Positions 9,141 to 18,759 of a stretch of 64,000 nt of DNA are shown piece after piece. The stretch is from contig CAUYUJ010016072.1 in NCBI GenBank assembly GCA_963575745.1, positions 188,001 through 252,000 on the forward strand, read 5' to 3'. This DNA is from Prorocentrum cordatum. Taxonomy: Eukaryota; Sar; Dinophyceae; Prorocentrales; Prorocentraceae. A program made the position numbers and the translations under genes. How positions within the stretch are numbered: the first letter of the stretch is position 1; each line of letters opens with the position of its first letter. The notes below the pieces were generated by a model. The model saw only the letters and a list, made by a program, of their open reading frames with translations, had not been told where the DNA came from and made no database searches.

Positions 9141-11650
9141 GCATGATTGACTCGCGAGCTCACTTGGCGCGGCTGCGCCAGGAAGGCCAACGAACCAGTC
9201 GCGGGCCACCATTGCAACGGCCGCGCATTCGGCGCCGGCGCGCGGCGCCCCCCCCAAGCCGGGTTCGGCATTCGACCTGGCCCCGCAAAGGTTCAGTGGC
9301 TCATGCCTCCGAACGTTTCTGACAGAGACAGGAGGGTCGCCATCCAGGAGTTCTTCGATGCGAATGACTGCTGCATTGGGTCTTTTGGTCGCACGTTCAG
9401 GCGCCGCTGCCCGGCGGGCCGCGCGCTGCTCAACCGCGAGGCCGCAGCGGCAATTTTGTTCTGGCAGGGAGAGCCAATGTCCACGACGGTCCTGGCCGAG
9501 CGCGAGCACGTGGCGATGGAGAGGGAGGTGGCGTCCAGCGCCGCTGGGTTGGTTCGGGGGCCAGTGATAGGGCGGGCGGCGCGTCCGCACCTCGGAAAGG
9601 ACAGCGAGATCAGGGGGGGTCTTCGCGCTCGTTGCCGCTCCGACGCCCTGTTCCATTGTCGCAGGCCGTGCTCGGCCAAGCGAGGGGCATGCCCATCGGC
9701 GCCGTCGCGGGCCTGCGCGCCGAGCCCCTCCAGCTGGTTGACCCTGCAGACGCAGCGGGGGATGGCGACTCGGCCGAGACTGGCGACCAGTTCGACGGCG
9801 TCGACTTGGAGGAGCCCGTCAAGGGCGGAAGCCCGAATCTGCTTACTCGAACCGCCGAGCCCAGTCGAAGAAGGAGTTTCTCAATCGACCAATGCGGAAA
9901 CACGAGGTAGACGCGGAGCATAGGGCAAACGGCGAGGAATGCGACGAGGACGAGACCATGCGCGCGCGATGGACGGCTCTGTTCGCCGCGCGGCAGCGGC
10001 GACGCAAACGATTGCCCCGGGCGCCAGCGGGGCCCCGATCATTGGCGACGCCAGAGGAGACAGCCAGTGCGGCCAGAAAGCTGAAACAGGATGGCGACGC
10101 CGTCGAGGACGCCCCATCGCCTCCACAGAGCTCGCGAACCACCGCAGCCCGCTCAGCCCTGGAGGCATGGAGAGGTTTGCCGCCGACGCGAGTCCGTTCA
10201 TCGCCCAGGGGCATGGCGCGCGCGGCCACGTCTCGTCGACGGGGCCACTGCGGCGCTGTCGCGGCGAGCGGCGCAACGTTTGCATCGGAGTGTCGACCCA
10301 GCGCCACACGCTGCGCAAGTTCGACGTCGCCAAGGCTTCCGCAGACGCGCCTGTCGACCCCATAAACCAGACTGCAACCAAGGGCAAGGATTGCATGTCC
10401 CACTTCTCGTTGGAGCGGATGGGCGGCGACGGTAGGGCCTTGCGCGCGTGGGCCATCATCGGGCGTCCGATATGCAACCCCAGAGTTCACCGCTTCGTCA
10501 AGCGTCGCCACGCTGCTCTTCCGGGCGCCGATGTCGCGGAGAGTGGATTCGCATGTCGGGCCCCTGCCCAGTGCCCGCGCAAGTTGGAGATCTTGCAGTC
10601 CAGGAGCCGCCCGCGTTCGCCGTCGGCGGTGGGCCCCGCCGTCGTCGTGGACAGGGAGGCGTCAGATGAGTTTGTGCGGAAGCTGCCCTGTCGGACGTCG
10701 CGGCGGGTTGCACGAGTGGACTGCGACGGGGCCGTCGACGGCGACCCGTTGCGCGCCGTGGCCACGGGCCAGGGGGCAGCGGTCGACCTGGCTCCGAAAG
10801 GGGATCAGCGCGTCGCGTCGGCAGACGCGTTCGCCGATTTCCAGCCTGGCCCGTCTGGATCAGCGATATTATCTGGCATCGCGTGCGCGCCAGAAACAGG
10901 GGCGGGCGCAGAGGCGGCCCCCAGCCCGCCCGCCATCTGCGATGGCGGCGGGCACGCCCACGGCGTCCTCTCAGAAGTCTTCGACGAGTCGATGGCCGAC
11001 TTCCTCGCAGAACACTTCGGCGGGGATGCTGCGGGGGCGGCCGAGTTCATCGAGGGCAACCTTGCTGGCGGCGTCGCCGAGGAGGGCGCCGACGGCGACG
11101 GCGCTGATTATTTCGGCATGGGCGAGCCCGACGGAGAGGAGAAACCCCCTTCCCACCATCGCCGCGCGGGCGGCCCTGGCCCAGGCCATGGCGACCCGAG
11201 GCGTCGCGACGTCTTGGTCGTCGCAGCCGCCCGCGCTGCCGCGGCGCTCGGGCGCCCGCCCTTGCCCGCGGCGCCCTGGCCGCCGACCCAGGCGTCTCGG
11301 GCGCCGCGCGCTGCCACATGGGCGAGTTGGGGGTGGCGACGGGGCTGGGTCCCCCATCGCAAAGCCGCGCCAACTGTTGGCCTCGTCGGTTGCAGGGGCG
11401 ACCGCGCCAGCATCTTTGCGAATTGCCACTTGCGCCCGAAGCGCAGCGTCAGCGCTGGCATCGCGAGGCGCCACGCGCCGAAGGAGCACGTGGAGAGGTG
11501 GCTGATGCCCGGCGAGGTGGCGGGCAGGGGCCCCCCCGTGGATCTGCGGCAGGCTGCGGGGGGGCACCGTCGCGCGTTTTGGGCCAGGCCGCATTGCGAA
11601 TTCAATGTGGCTACCGTTGCGTACGTGCGTGAGAATCACCACTCATCGTC
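9141..11650 (+). other. Unrecognised coding-like region with frame changes
   Basis: Three + frames in turn look protein-coding: 9280-9480 (MPPNVSDRDRRVAIQEFFDA), 9632-10130 (PLQLVDPADAAGDGD, then after a frame change AQSKKEFLNRPMRKHEVDAE), and 9939-11954, whose part at 10960-11130 reads DESMADFLAEHFGGDAAGA. The minus strand is open over much of the same DNA, so length alone is not evidence. No catalytic motif or domain was recognised. The changes of frame suggest either several exons or a decayed element ORF; an acidic, Ala/Gly-rich segment and an Arg-rich segment are the only composition features. Confidence 0.3.
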
Positions 11651-12417
11651 GTGGCTTACTCTCCTCCACCCTCTCAAGGCCTGTCTGCAGCCCTGCCCTC
11701 CCGGGGAGGTCAACGAGGCGCGATGTCGCGGTCGTTATGGCCGCTTCGGTGTCCACGCGACGAACGCGGTCAGATTTCGGGTCTCGGGGCCAGGATGGGG
11801 AGCGCGGGCGATGGGGGATGCGGGAGGGGACATGACGCAGGAGGAGGGGGGGGGGGGGGGAGATCGGGGAAGAGCGTCGGCAATTCTGAACGCTTCGCGT
11901 GTCCCCACCAGCGCCTACCACGCGTGCTGTCTGGTGGACTTTTGGGTGCTGTGACCGCGACGGAGTGGTTCAGCCTTTCGCAGCCGCAGCAGCACCCCGG
12001 GTTCATTTCCCTTCTTCCGGCAGGTTGCGTCGTTTCACGTTCTTCGGCAAGTCAGCTCCCCTAGCTAACACACGTCGTTGGGACGGATTGGGCCTGGCGC
12101 CCCACTGGGGACTCGCTCATCGGGCTTCGCACCTGCCCCCACCCAGTATGACGGGCACGTCTGCCCCGGTGCACGTCATGTCGCTGTGTGGGTTATGCCT
12201 CACGGCAGGCAGCGAATTTCTCTACATTTTGTCAGATTGCACGTGTCCGAGCTTCCCAGGATGTCCCCTGCCGTCAGCTTCCCGCACAGCCCCGCGGCTG
12301 CTTTGTGAGCGGGCTGGCCGGTTAGCGGCGCGTCTTGTAACTAATTAGGCTTGCCCGTCGGCCCGGACACCTTGTTCGCCGCGTGCGCTTTTCGCTCGCG
12401 GCCGCGACCAAAAAAAA
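11651..12417. other. No gene; contains a boundary module
   Basis: A solo boundary module (AATTCTGAACGCTTCGCG then TGTCCCCACCAG) sits at 11882-11911, preceded by a G run (11845-11859). The rest is unremarkable except that 12348-12417 resembles the sequence left of copy 1 (1319-1392), including CCCGGACRCC and a CCAAAA block before the element end. Confidence 0.5.
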
Positions 12418-13142
12418 TCCCCACCAACCCGTCCATAAGCGGTGCCCCGGCGAATTGAGGTGTTGTCGCGAGAAATTGTCGGAGGTATCTTGGAGCCATC
12501 TCAGGGTTCTTTCGGGGTCCTCTTTTGCAGTCGTGGGGCCCTGTTGGGGTTCTTTTGGGCCGTCTTGAAACCCTCTGGTGTTTGTTGGGGGGGCGGGGGC
12601 CTGGGGGGGGGCCTTCGCGGGGCCGTCTTGAGCCCTGGGGCTCAAAGAGGGGCGGGCATTTCATTCAGCGCGCGCCCCCCTCGGAGGCTCAAAATGGAGC
12701 ATTGGGGTCGTTCTGGGCCGTTTTGGGGGCGCTCTTGGGCGCTTTCGGGGCCCTTTCGCGACCTTTTCCGGCGCCTCTCGGGGCTCTCTCGGGCCGTCTC
12801 GGCGCCGCCTCGAGGCTTCCGAGGCCCGCTGGCAGCAAAGACGTGAGAACGCAACCGCATTTGCTTCTATTTTCGGTTTGGAGTCATCTTTGCCTCTCTG
12901 GGGGATCCGCGGGGGGCTCGGAGGGCACTTGGAATCATCTTGATGCCGCCCCGCGACGCCTTCGATGCATGGCGGAAACTATGTTAAGCCACGTTCAGCA
13001 TAATGGGCCATCTGCGCTGCCAGATTGGGCTCTCTGGGACTGTCTTTGGGTCGTCCTGGCTCATTTTGGAAGTTCTGACTGCTCGCGGGGCGCGCCTTCC
13101 AGGCGCGGGGGCCACCCCGGGCGGGGGGGCCATGGGGTTGGC

Positions 13143-13191
<49 letters not shown>

Positions 13192-13232
13192 CTTCCTGTG
13201 TGGAGCCACATGCGCCCAGAGGGCTGTTGGGA
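12418..13232 (+). mobile_element. Inverted-terminal-repeat element, copy 3 (non-coding)
   Basis: Left end TCCCCACCAACCC with the conserved GCCCCGGCGAATTGAGG block; right end GCGCCCAGAGGGCTGTTGGGA. The interior is mainly GGGCCTTTTGGG-type array (12480-12840 and 12890-13070) with a CTCAAAATGGAGC block near 12690 that corresponds to the CCAAAATGG block of copies 1 and 5. A (GA)n run of about 45 bp occupies 13146-13190 just before the right end. No transposase frame. Confidence 0.55.
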
Positions 13233-14110
13233 GTAGGCATATGTTGATTACGCGGCCTATCGATCTTATAAGGTCTATGGTTTTGTACCCATGGATGTGT
13301 CTTACATGGCTTCGATGGCTTACAGGGCGCGCGTTGGTTATGGGGCTCAGTGGCCTCGAACGACTTCAGGGGGCTTACCATGCTTATGCAAATTTGGAGG
13401 CCTGTATGGCTTATAAGGTTTATGTGGCTTTTACATGTGTTTGACAGACGTTTAGGTTCCGTAGGTTTTATTGGTCGTAGTGAAATGTTCATGATTTTAT
13501 TTGGTTCATGTGGCGTGTATGTATTATATAGTTATCTGGCTTGTCGTGCTTACTCGGCCAATATGGTTTTTAAGGCTCAGGGTGCTTACGTTGTCTATGT
13601 GGTGTATAGGCCTCATCGTGCCTGCATCACACATAGGCCCTACAATGCAAATAGAGCGCAAAGTGCTCGCATGGCTCATCGGTATCATCGGGCTAATCGT
13701 ACTTAGGGCCCCTGGGCGCATATGGCTAGTGGCGTTGAGTGGCCTTGCAGGGCTATCAGGGCTTTTTGATTGTCGGGCTCATGCAACTTGCATGTGCTAC
13801 CTTGGTTGTAGGGCCTTGCTGCACAGATGGCCTGCGTGATTTCTATGGCGGATGGCGCGCGCGAGACTGACGGGACCTGTGCACCATATGCATCCGACAT
13901 GGCTTACAGGGCCTATACGGGTTACAGCGCCGATGTTTCGCATTTGGGGCTTGCAGTAGGGCCTACATCGCGCATAGATGCACGGCGTGCATGGCTCATC
14001 ATGCTTACCTGGCTTAGATTGCTTAGATGTTTTGAGTGTTCATTTGCGTTTATGGGGCTTGAAAGGCTTAGCAAGCCGATTTGGGCTACAGGAGGCAAGC
14101 TAACGGAACG
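13233..14110 (+). repeat. Degenerate short-period tract (GGCTTAYAGGGC-like)
   Basis: AT-richer DNA in which ATGGCTTACAGGGC, GGCCTATACGGG, ATGGCTTATAAGG and related words recur every 15-40 bp in all frames. The period is irregular, as in an old tandem array. Translations are rich in AYRAY-like words, which reflects the repeat. No gene. Confidence 0.45.
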
Positions 14111-14800
14111 CAGGCTTCAAGTGCGTACCAACAGGGGCCCGAGTGGCCCCCGAGGCGCCCCTAAGAGGCCCCCGAGACACCCTCCCAAGAGCGGACAACG
14201 GCAGACAACCAGTCTATGCCGTTTCAGTTGGTTTGGGCGCGTTCTTGGAGCACCCTCGGGGTTTCCCGGCGCCCCCTCGCGCCCCCCTGGCGTCCGTTTG
14301 CGAGCCCGTTGGGGACTCTGCGAGACGACGCTGCAGGGCCTTGAAGAGCCCTGGGAGGGCCGCAGGAGGACCCACCAGACCGGTTGCGACCACGGGACCC
14401 TCTTGGGCGCCACCGTCGGGCGGTCCCCGGCGCCCCCTCTCCCCTCTTCCGAGGCTTCCATGGGCGTAAGAAAAAGTCAAGAGGGCCGAGCGGCACCAAG
14501 AGGGCCCTCTTAGCTGCCCAAGAAGACACAGAGAGCGGTCACGCGAGCGCTCTCTCTCTCGCGCTCGCGCGACCGTTCTCGGGGCTCTCTTGGGCCTCTC
14601 TCGGGGCCTGGCTGGAGCTGTCTCGGGGCCCTCTCGGGCCCCTCGGAGGGCCCTGGGACGGGCCTTGGCCCCCGCTCCCCCCCCCCCCCCTTCCCCTATG
14701 ACGTAACTCTCCCCCCCCAGTGTGCTCTGGGCACTGCCGCCGTGCGCATTGGGATCCGCGTAGGTGTCCGCGTAGGAATCCGCATAGGAGTCTGGTCCGC
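14111..14800. other. No gene; contains a stem-loop
   Basis: GC-rich DNA with a GGGCC/GCCCC bias. At 14536-14575 CGGTCACGCGAGCG and CGCTCGCGCGACCG flank a short CT-rich loop, a 14-bp stem with one mismatch. A C run sits at about 14681-14692. Confidence 0.45.
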
Positions 14801-14801
14801 A

Positions 14802-14835
<34 letters not shown>

Positions 14836-15010
14836 CCCATGGCTTGTCGCTCGTCGCTCATAATCGTAGAGCGCGCGGACGCGGCTGAAGCCTGTTTTTT
14901 ATTCCGGGCCGACGACGGCAATCATCATTTGGGGGGGGAGGGGGTCGATGACGTCACGTTGCGCCGGCGGCGTATGGGAATGCTTAAGAATGACGGACGA
15001 CGGGTAGCGC
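14801..15010 (+). repeat. (GTC)n run and flank of the inverted arrays
   Basis: A GTC/TCG triplet run (about 14803-14835) is followed by GCTCGTCGCTC, a GCGCGCGGACGCGGCTG block, a G run and GATGACGTCACG. A similar order (TCG run, GCTCGTCG repeats, GCGCGCGGGCGCGGCTG, G run, GTTACGTCATA) lies at 16110-16235, so the flanks of the inverted arrays are direct repeats of one another. Confidence 0.45.
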
Positions 15011-16099
15011 CAGCATGTAGGTGGCGATTTGCACCACAACGCCTGTGTACACCACAGTGCTTGCGTGCACCACAGCGCCTGTGTACACCACGCCGCCTAT
15101 GTACACCACAGCAGCCGCGTGCAACACAGCGTCAGTTTTTTGCCACCGTGCTTGCGCGCGCACCAGCTCGTGTGCACACCACAGCGCTTGCGTACACCAC
15201 ATCAGCCGTGTGCAACACAGCACCAGTGTACACCACAATGCCTGCGTGTATTGCAGTGCCTGTGTGCACCACGGTGCCCGTGTGCACCACAGCAAGCGTA
15301 TGCAACACAGCACCATTGTTGTATGCAGAATGTTCGAGCACATCCTTCGGAAGAAATGGGGCGCTTGTGGACTCCATAGGAAACAATAGAAAATAATCCT
15401 TATGGACAGTGGGGCGCCGCTGGAATCTACAATTCCTCCCGAGTCCGCCCGCATCACAGTAACCCTTCCCATCTGCGTCCAGAGGCTCCAGGTAAATTGG
15501 CCGCCCGAGACATAAATGGACCGATTCAATACACCATTATGCGTTGCGCGCTGAGCTGCGCACGTGCGCGAAAGCGCCAACCCGCACGACAGGGGTTGAG
15601 GAGGAGGAGGGGGAGGAGGAGGAGGAGGAGGAGGAGGAGGAAAAGGAAGTGGTGGAAGTGGAGGAGGAGGGAGGAGGGAATAACGTCATACACGATTATC
15701 GGCATTTTCCTGGCGTGGCGTCTAGTTGTCCGCAGCAAATCCTCACGTACATGCTCCCTCGACCTGTCCTATGCACGCAGGCAGTGTGGTGTACGGTGTA
15801 CACCAGCGCTGCGTTGCACGCGGATGTTGTAGTGAAGCCGCGCGCTGTGGCGTGCACAAGCGCTGCGGTGCACGCAAGCACTGTGGTGTACATAGGCGTT
15901 GCGTTGCACATGGTAGCTGCGGTGTGCACATGTACACCGGCGCTGTAGTGTACGCAAGCAACGTGGTGTACACAGGCGCTGCGTTGCACACGTATGTTGC
16001 GGTGTACGCAAGCGCTGTGGTATGCACGCGCGCGCTATGTTGCACGCGAGCGTTGCGGCGTACACTGGCGCAGTGGGGCATATCGCCACCTACATGCTG
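15011..16099. repeat. Large inverted repeat made of two opposed 21-bp-unit arrays
   Basis: The tips are exact: CAGCATGTAGGTGGCGAT at 15011-15028 and its reverse complement at 16082-16099. Inside, the left arm (15029-15318) is an array of units like CACCACAGCGCCTGTGTACA, and the right arm (15772-16080) is the complement (GTGTACACAGGCGCTGCGTT). The spacer of about 450 bp contains a GGA tract at 15600-15680. The units are near 21 bp, so they translate into seven-residue repeats in every frame; I do not regard these as genes. Confidence 0.7.
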
Positions 16100-16101
16100 C
16101 T

Positions 16102-16142
<41 letters not shown>

Positions 16143-16520
16143 TCGTCGCTCGTCGCTCGTCGCTCGTCGCGTCGCGCGCGCGGGCGCGGCTGCGGTGCCG
16201 GAGCCACGCGGCGGGGGGGGCGTTACGTCATACCCCCCTTCGCCCCCCCCCCCCCCCCCCCAAAGACGCCCGTCATCGCCGAACATAAAAAAACGCTCTC
16301 GAGGCGCCACCCCCACCCCCGCGGGGCCCGCGTCGGGTCATCGGGGCAGCTTGGGGGGCTGAGCTGATTTCCTGGGTCCGAGCAGAAATTGACAACGACC
16401 CAGCAAAACTGCGGGGCGGGGGTCCTCGGGGGCGCCCTGCCCCCCCCCCCCCCCCCCCCCCCGCATTGCGAGTGGCGCATCGCTCGGGCAGTTTTTTTTT
16501 CTTTTATAAAAAGCAAACCT
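16100..16520 (+). repeat. (TCG)n and poly-C runs
   Basis: TCG triplets at about 16108-16170, then C runs at 16242-16260 and 16440-16463. No gene is seen. Confidence 0.6.
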
Positions 16521-17189
16521 TTAGTGTCGAGGGCGCGCCAGGGCCGATCTCCCCCATGCTCGACAGGTTGGGCGTTGATAGGGGGGGCGGATGACGCGCC
16601 CCAGCGGGCCATCCTCAGTGTTCAGAGACTGCGAGTGTTGACGCCGCGCCGCGACTTTGCAGCCCTTTTTTCTGGTGAGGGGACCATGGTTTGCGCGCTT
16701 GGATTTGGCACTCTTGGGACCCCGTGAGGCCGCGCACCGAGGGTCACCCGTTGCTTTGGGCCCAGTGCCACTCCTGCGTGTAGCCGGAGGAATGCCAAAT
16801 GTGCCCAACTCGGCACGGACATAAGTTTTCGGAGTTCCGCGCGGAGTTCCTGGGCCGGCGCTGGACGCCCATTGGCGGCGCCGCCCCTGGCGCGCTCCGC
16901 GCGCTTGGGGGATGTGGGCCCAACTTCCGAACCCAGAAATTCGCGCGGACCTCTGAAAGTTAATATGTATGCAAATGTTTTGATATCCCTGCCGAAGCTC
17001 TGGGTTGGACGTGAGGGGAACCAGCCAGTCCCCTCCGACTCCTCCTGGCTGGCCAATGGTTTTGGGGCTCCCTTTCTGCCCTCTGGATCTGACTTGGACT
17101 CGCGACATGTCCCCGGCTGACCCATGTCGGCCTTGAGCCAGGCCAGGCCAAACGTAGCCTCGAGGATCAGGGTTCTTTGATGTCTGTCG
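16521..17189. other. Intron 1 sequence with no recognised gene
   Basis: A 348-codon minus frame (17567-16521) covers this stretch, but its residue pattern is repeat-like and it overlaps the secure dus exon at 17393, so it is not accepted. Confidence 0.4.
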
Positions 17190-17660
17190 CCTTTTGTGGG
17201 CCTCTCGGAGGCTTCTTGTCGCCGCGGCAGGGTTGCCTTCGAGATTCTTCGCAAAATGCCCCGCGGGAATTCCTACAGGGTCGACTTGCATGTCAAGCGT
17301 GCCCCAGAACAGACCCACCTTGGCGAGGGGGGACCCTGTCTTGGCGCGCGGGGGCACGCCGCGCCCTGGAAAGACGTCTGGGCGTTCCCCAGGAGTGGAC
17401 CACCGAGCACTACCGCGCCTTCGCCCGCCTGCTCTCCAAGGAGGCCCTGCTGCACACCGAGATCTGCGGTCGGCGGGCCATCCCGAGGGGGTCGGGGGAG
17501 GGTCCAGGAGAACAGCCCCAACGGACCCTCGAGAAGGCCAAAGATCGGGGAAGGTCCGTCGGGACAACGGCGGCCCTCACTGGCGTTGTTCGTCCTTTCC
17601 GAGCCTCCTGCAGGTTCCTCGTCGCCAAAGCTGCATCTGCTTCGAGACAACAGGTCAAGA
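17190..17660 (-). repeat. Two copies of a dispersed coding-derived repeat (PAxATRxLxEA)
   Basis: Read on the minus strand, 17260-17190 gives KNLEGNPAAATRSLREAHK and 17660-17588 gives LEADAALATRNLQEARKGR. Related copies lie at 20925-20995 (DQNRGRKPAVATRSLLEAQ) and 44207-44275 (DQDSEADPAVATRAPHEAQK). The first two copies straddle dus exon 2, one in each flanking intron. Confidence 0.5.
17393..17461 (+). CDS. dusA: DusA-type tRNA-dihydrouridine synthase, exon 2
   Basis: This 69-base exon encodes 23 residues, starting EWTTEHYRAFARLLS and ending LLHTE, matching the segment of DusA that follows APMM (family pattern: D-W-T-x-R-H-x-R-x-F-x-R-L-x-S, then LLYTEM). It begins directly after CCCCAG and ends at GAG, where the next exon continues with ATG CTG, restoring TEM. 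Protein role: FMN-dependent reduction of uridine to dihydrouridine in the tRNA D-loop, positions 20/20a in the DusA family. The donor side reads GAG|ATCTGC, not GT; AGAT or CAGAT flanks both sides of intron 2, so the exact cut is ambiguous. Confidence 0.88.
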
Positions 17661-18157
17661 TGGATCCCTGGAAGCGTCTGGGACGGGATTTGGAGCGGGC
17701 GGGGGGGCTGCCGTTGTCCCAGTCGGCCCTCCCCAGCAACGGGCAAGGCAGATCGCCAAGGGAAGGCTGGTCCGGGCTATTTGCTCGGGTCTCTGCGGGA
17801 GTCTGCGGTGGCCCCGCCTCTCCTGGGGAGGCCCGGATGTCACCCCCTTGCGCCACCCACGAGGCCCCGAGGGCCCCATGGGCAGCGCATCGGTGCGAGA
17901 AGCCGGGGCACCTTCTTCACCACCCACCAAACCACCCCAACCCAACCCGAAGGCTCAGATTTACCCTCGATTTCTAGTGGGGGGGGGGGTCGAGAAACAT
18001 AGAAAAAACACGCGTGGAACCCTTACCCCCCCCAACCCGAAATTCGCATCTTCGGGTTGGGTTGGGGTGGTCTGGTAGGTAGTCACTTCTGAGCCGGGAC
18101 CACCCCCTGGCAGCCTCCCCTCCCATGCGGGAGTTGGCCAACCGACCGCGGCCCCAG
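17462..18157 (+). other. dus intron 2
   Basis: This 696-base gap between exons 2 and 3 is inferred from protein continuity (TE|MLPAERV). It starts ATCTGC and ends CCCCAG. It contains the second copy of the dispersed minus-strand repeat (17588-17660) and a 141-bp inverted-repeat unit at 17931-18071. Confidence 0.75.
17931..18071. repeat. 141-bp unit with perfect 21-bp inverted termini inside dus intron 2
   Basis: The left arm (17931-17951) starts ACCACCCCAACCC and ends CCGAA; the right arm (18051-18071) is its exact reverse complement. The interior has a G run (17979-17988). A palindromic insertion of this size inside a small intron could be a miniature element or a splice-site-pairing hairpin. 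Confidence 0.65.
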
Positions 18158-18359
18158 ATGCTGCCGGCCGAGCGCGTGCTGGCCGCCGAGGCGGAGTCGC
18201 CCGCCGCCCTGGCCGAGCTGCTGGCGTTCGACCCCGCGCACAGGCCGCTGGCCGTGCAGCTGGGGGGCGGGTGCCCTCGGCAGGTCGCGCGCGCGGCGGC
18301 CATCTGCGCCCGCGCCGGGTTCGACGAGGTCAACCTGAACGTCGGGTGCCCCAGCCCAG
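18158..18359 (+). CDS. dusA: DusA-type tRNA-dihydrouridine synthase, exon 3
   Basis: The exon encodes MLPAERVLAAEAESPA, LLAFDPAHRPLAVQLGGG and the segment FDEVNLNVGCPSP. VQLGG is the flavin-barrel strand and NLNVGCPS holds the catalytic cysteine that protonates the uridine in Dus enzymes. The 202 bases end in phase 1 (CCA G), and exon 4 supplies CG to complete an alanine codon, giving GCPSP-A-VAHNRSG, in line with the family's GCPSxxVxxxxxGxxLM. The donor side reads CCCAG|CCTGG and the acceptor ACCAG|CGGTGG: CCAGC is repeated at both, and no GT donor fits the frame. An ATG at 18125 is open in the same frame but is upstream of the CAG acceptor and is not needed. Confidence 0.93.
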
Positions 18360-18759
18360 CCTGGCGGCGCGCGCGGAGGGGGCGGCGCGAGTGGAAGAAG
18401 AGGACACGCTGCAGAGGAGGCATGATCGGTTCGGAGGTCCATGCGGAGTTGAATGACCGGCTGGCGCGCGGAGCGCGCCAGGGGCGGCGCAGGAGCGCCG
18501 CCAGGGGGGGAGCACCGCCAATCCGGGGAGTCCGCCCGGACCTTGAAAAATGTGTGTATACTGAGGTTTGGTTCTTCCGGCTGGTGGGCGGCCTTCGGAG
18601 GAGGCAGGGGGGCTCCACGGAGGCCCCTCCCAGCCGTTCGGGAGGCCTCCTCAGACGCCCCCGATCCCTTCGAGCGAGCCTTTTGCCCCCGTCTTCTTAG
18701 AGTCTTGGAGGGCCACCCCCCTCCCTTGGCCCTGCCCCCTTGTGCGCGCCGCCAACCAG
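18360..18759 (+). other. dus intron 3
   Basis: A 400-base gap inferred from the break between GCPSP and VAHNRSG. Its frames encode Arg-rich text with no Dus similarity. It starts CCTGGC and ends AACCAG, with CCAGC on both sides of the joint. Confidence 0.8.

Larger units (their letters stand above)
5416..17392 (+). other. Proposed intron 1 of the dus gene (about 12 kb)
   Basis: If the SVAPMM exon and the EWTTEHYR exon belong to one gene, everything between is intron. It begins GAGCGC and ends CCCCAG, with GAG present on both sides of the joint, a short direct repeat; a GA-AG intron is compatible with donor variants reported for dinoflagellates. It contains two complete inverted-repeat elements (7008-8033 and 12418-13232), the inverted arrays at 15-16 kb and coding-like debris. 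Had the exon call at 5415 been wrong, this would simply be intergenic DNA. Confidence 0.45.

Noticed and set aside
16521-17567. 348-codon minus-strand open frame
   Set aside because: It overlaps the secure dus exon 2 on the other strand and contains dispersed-repeat and low-complexity text.
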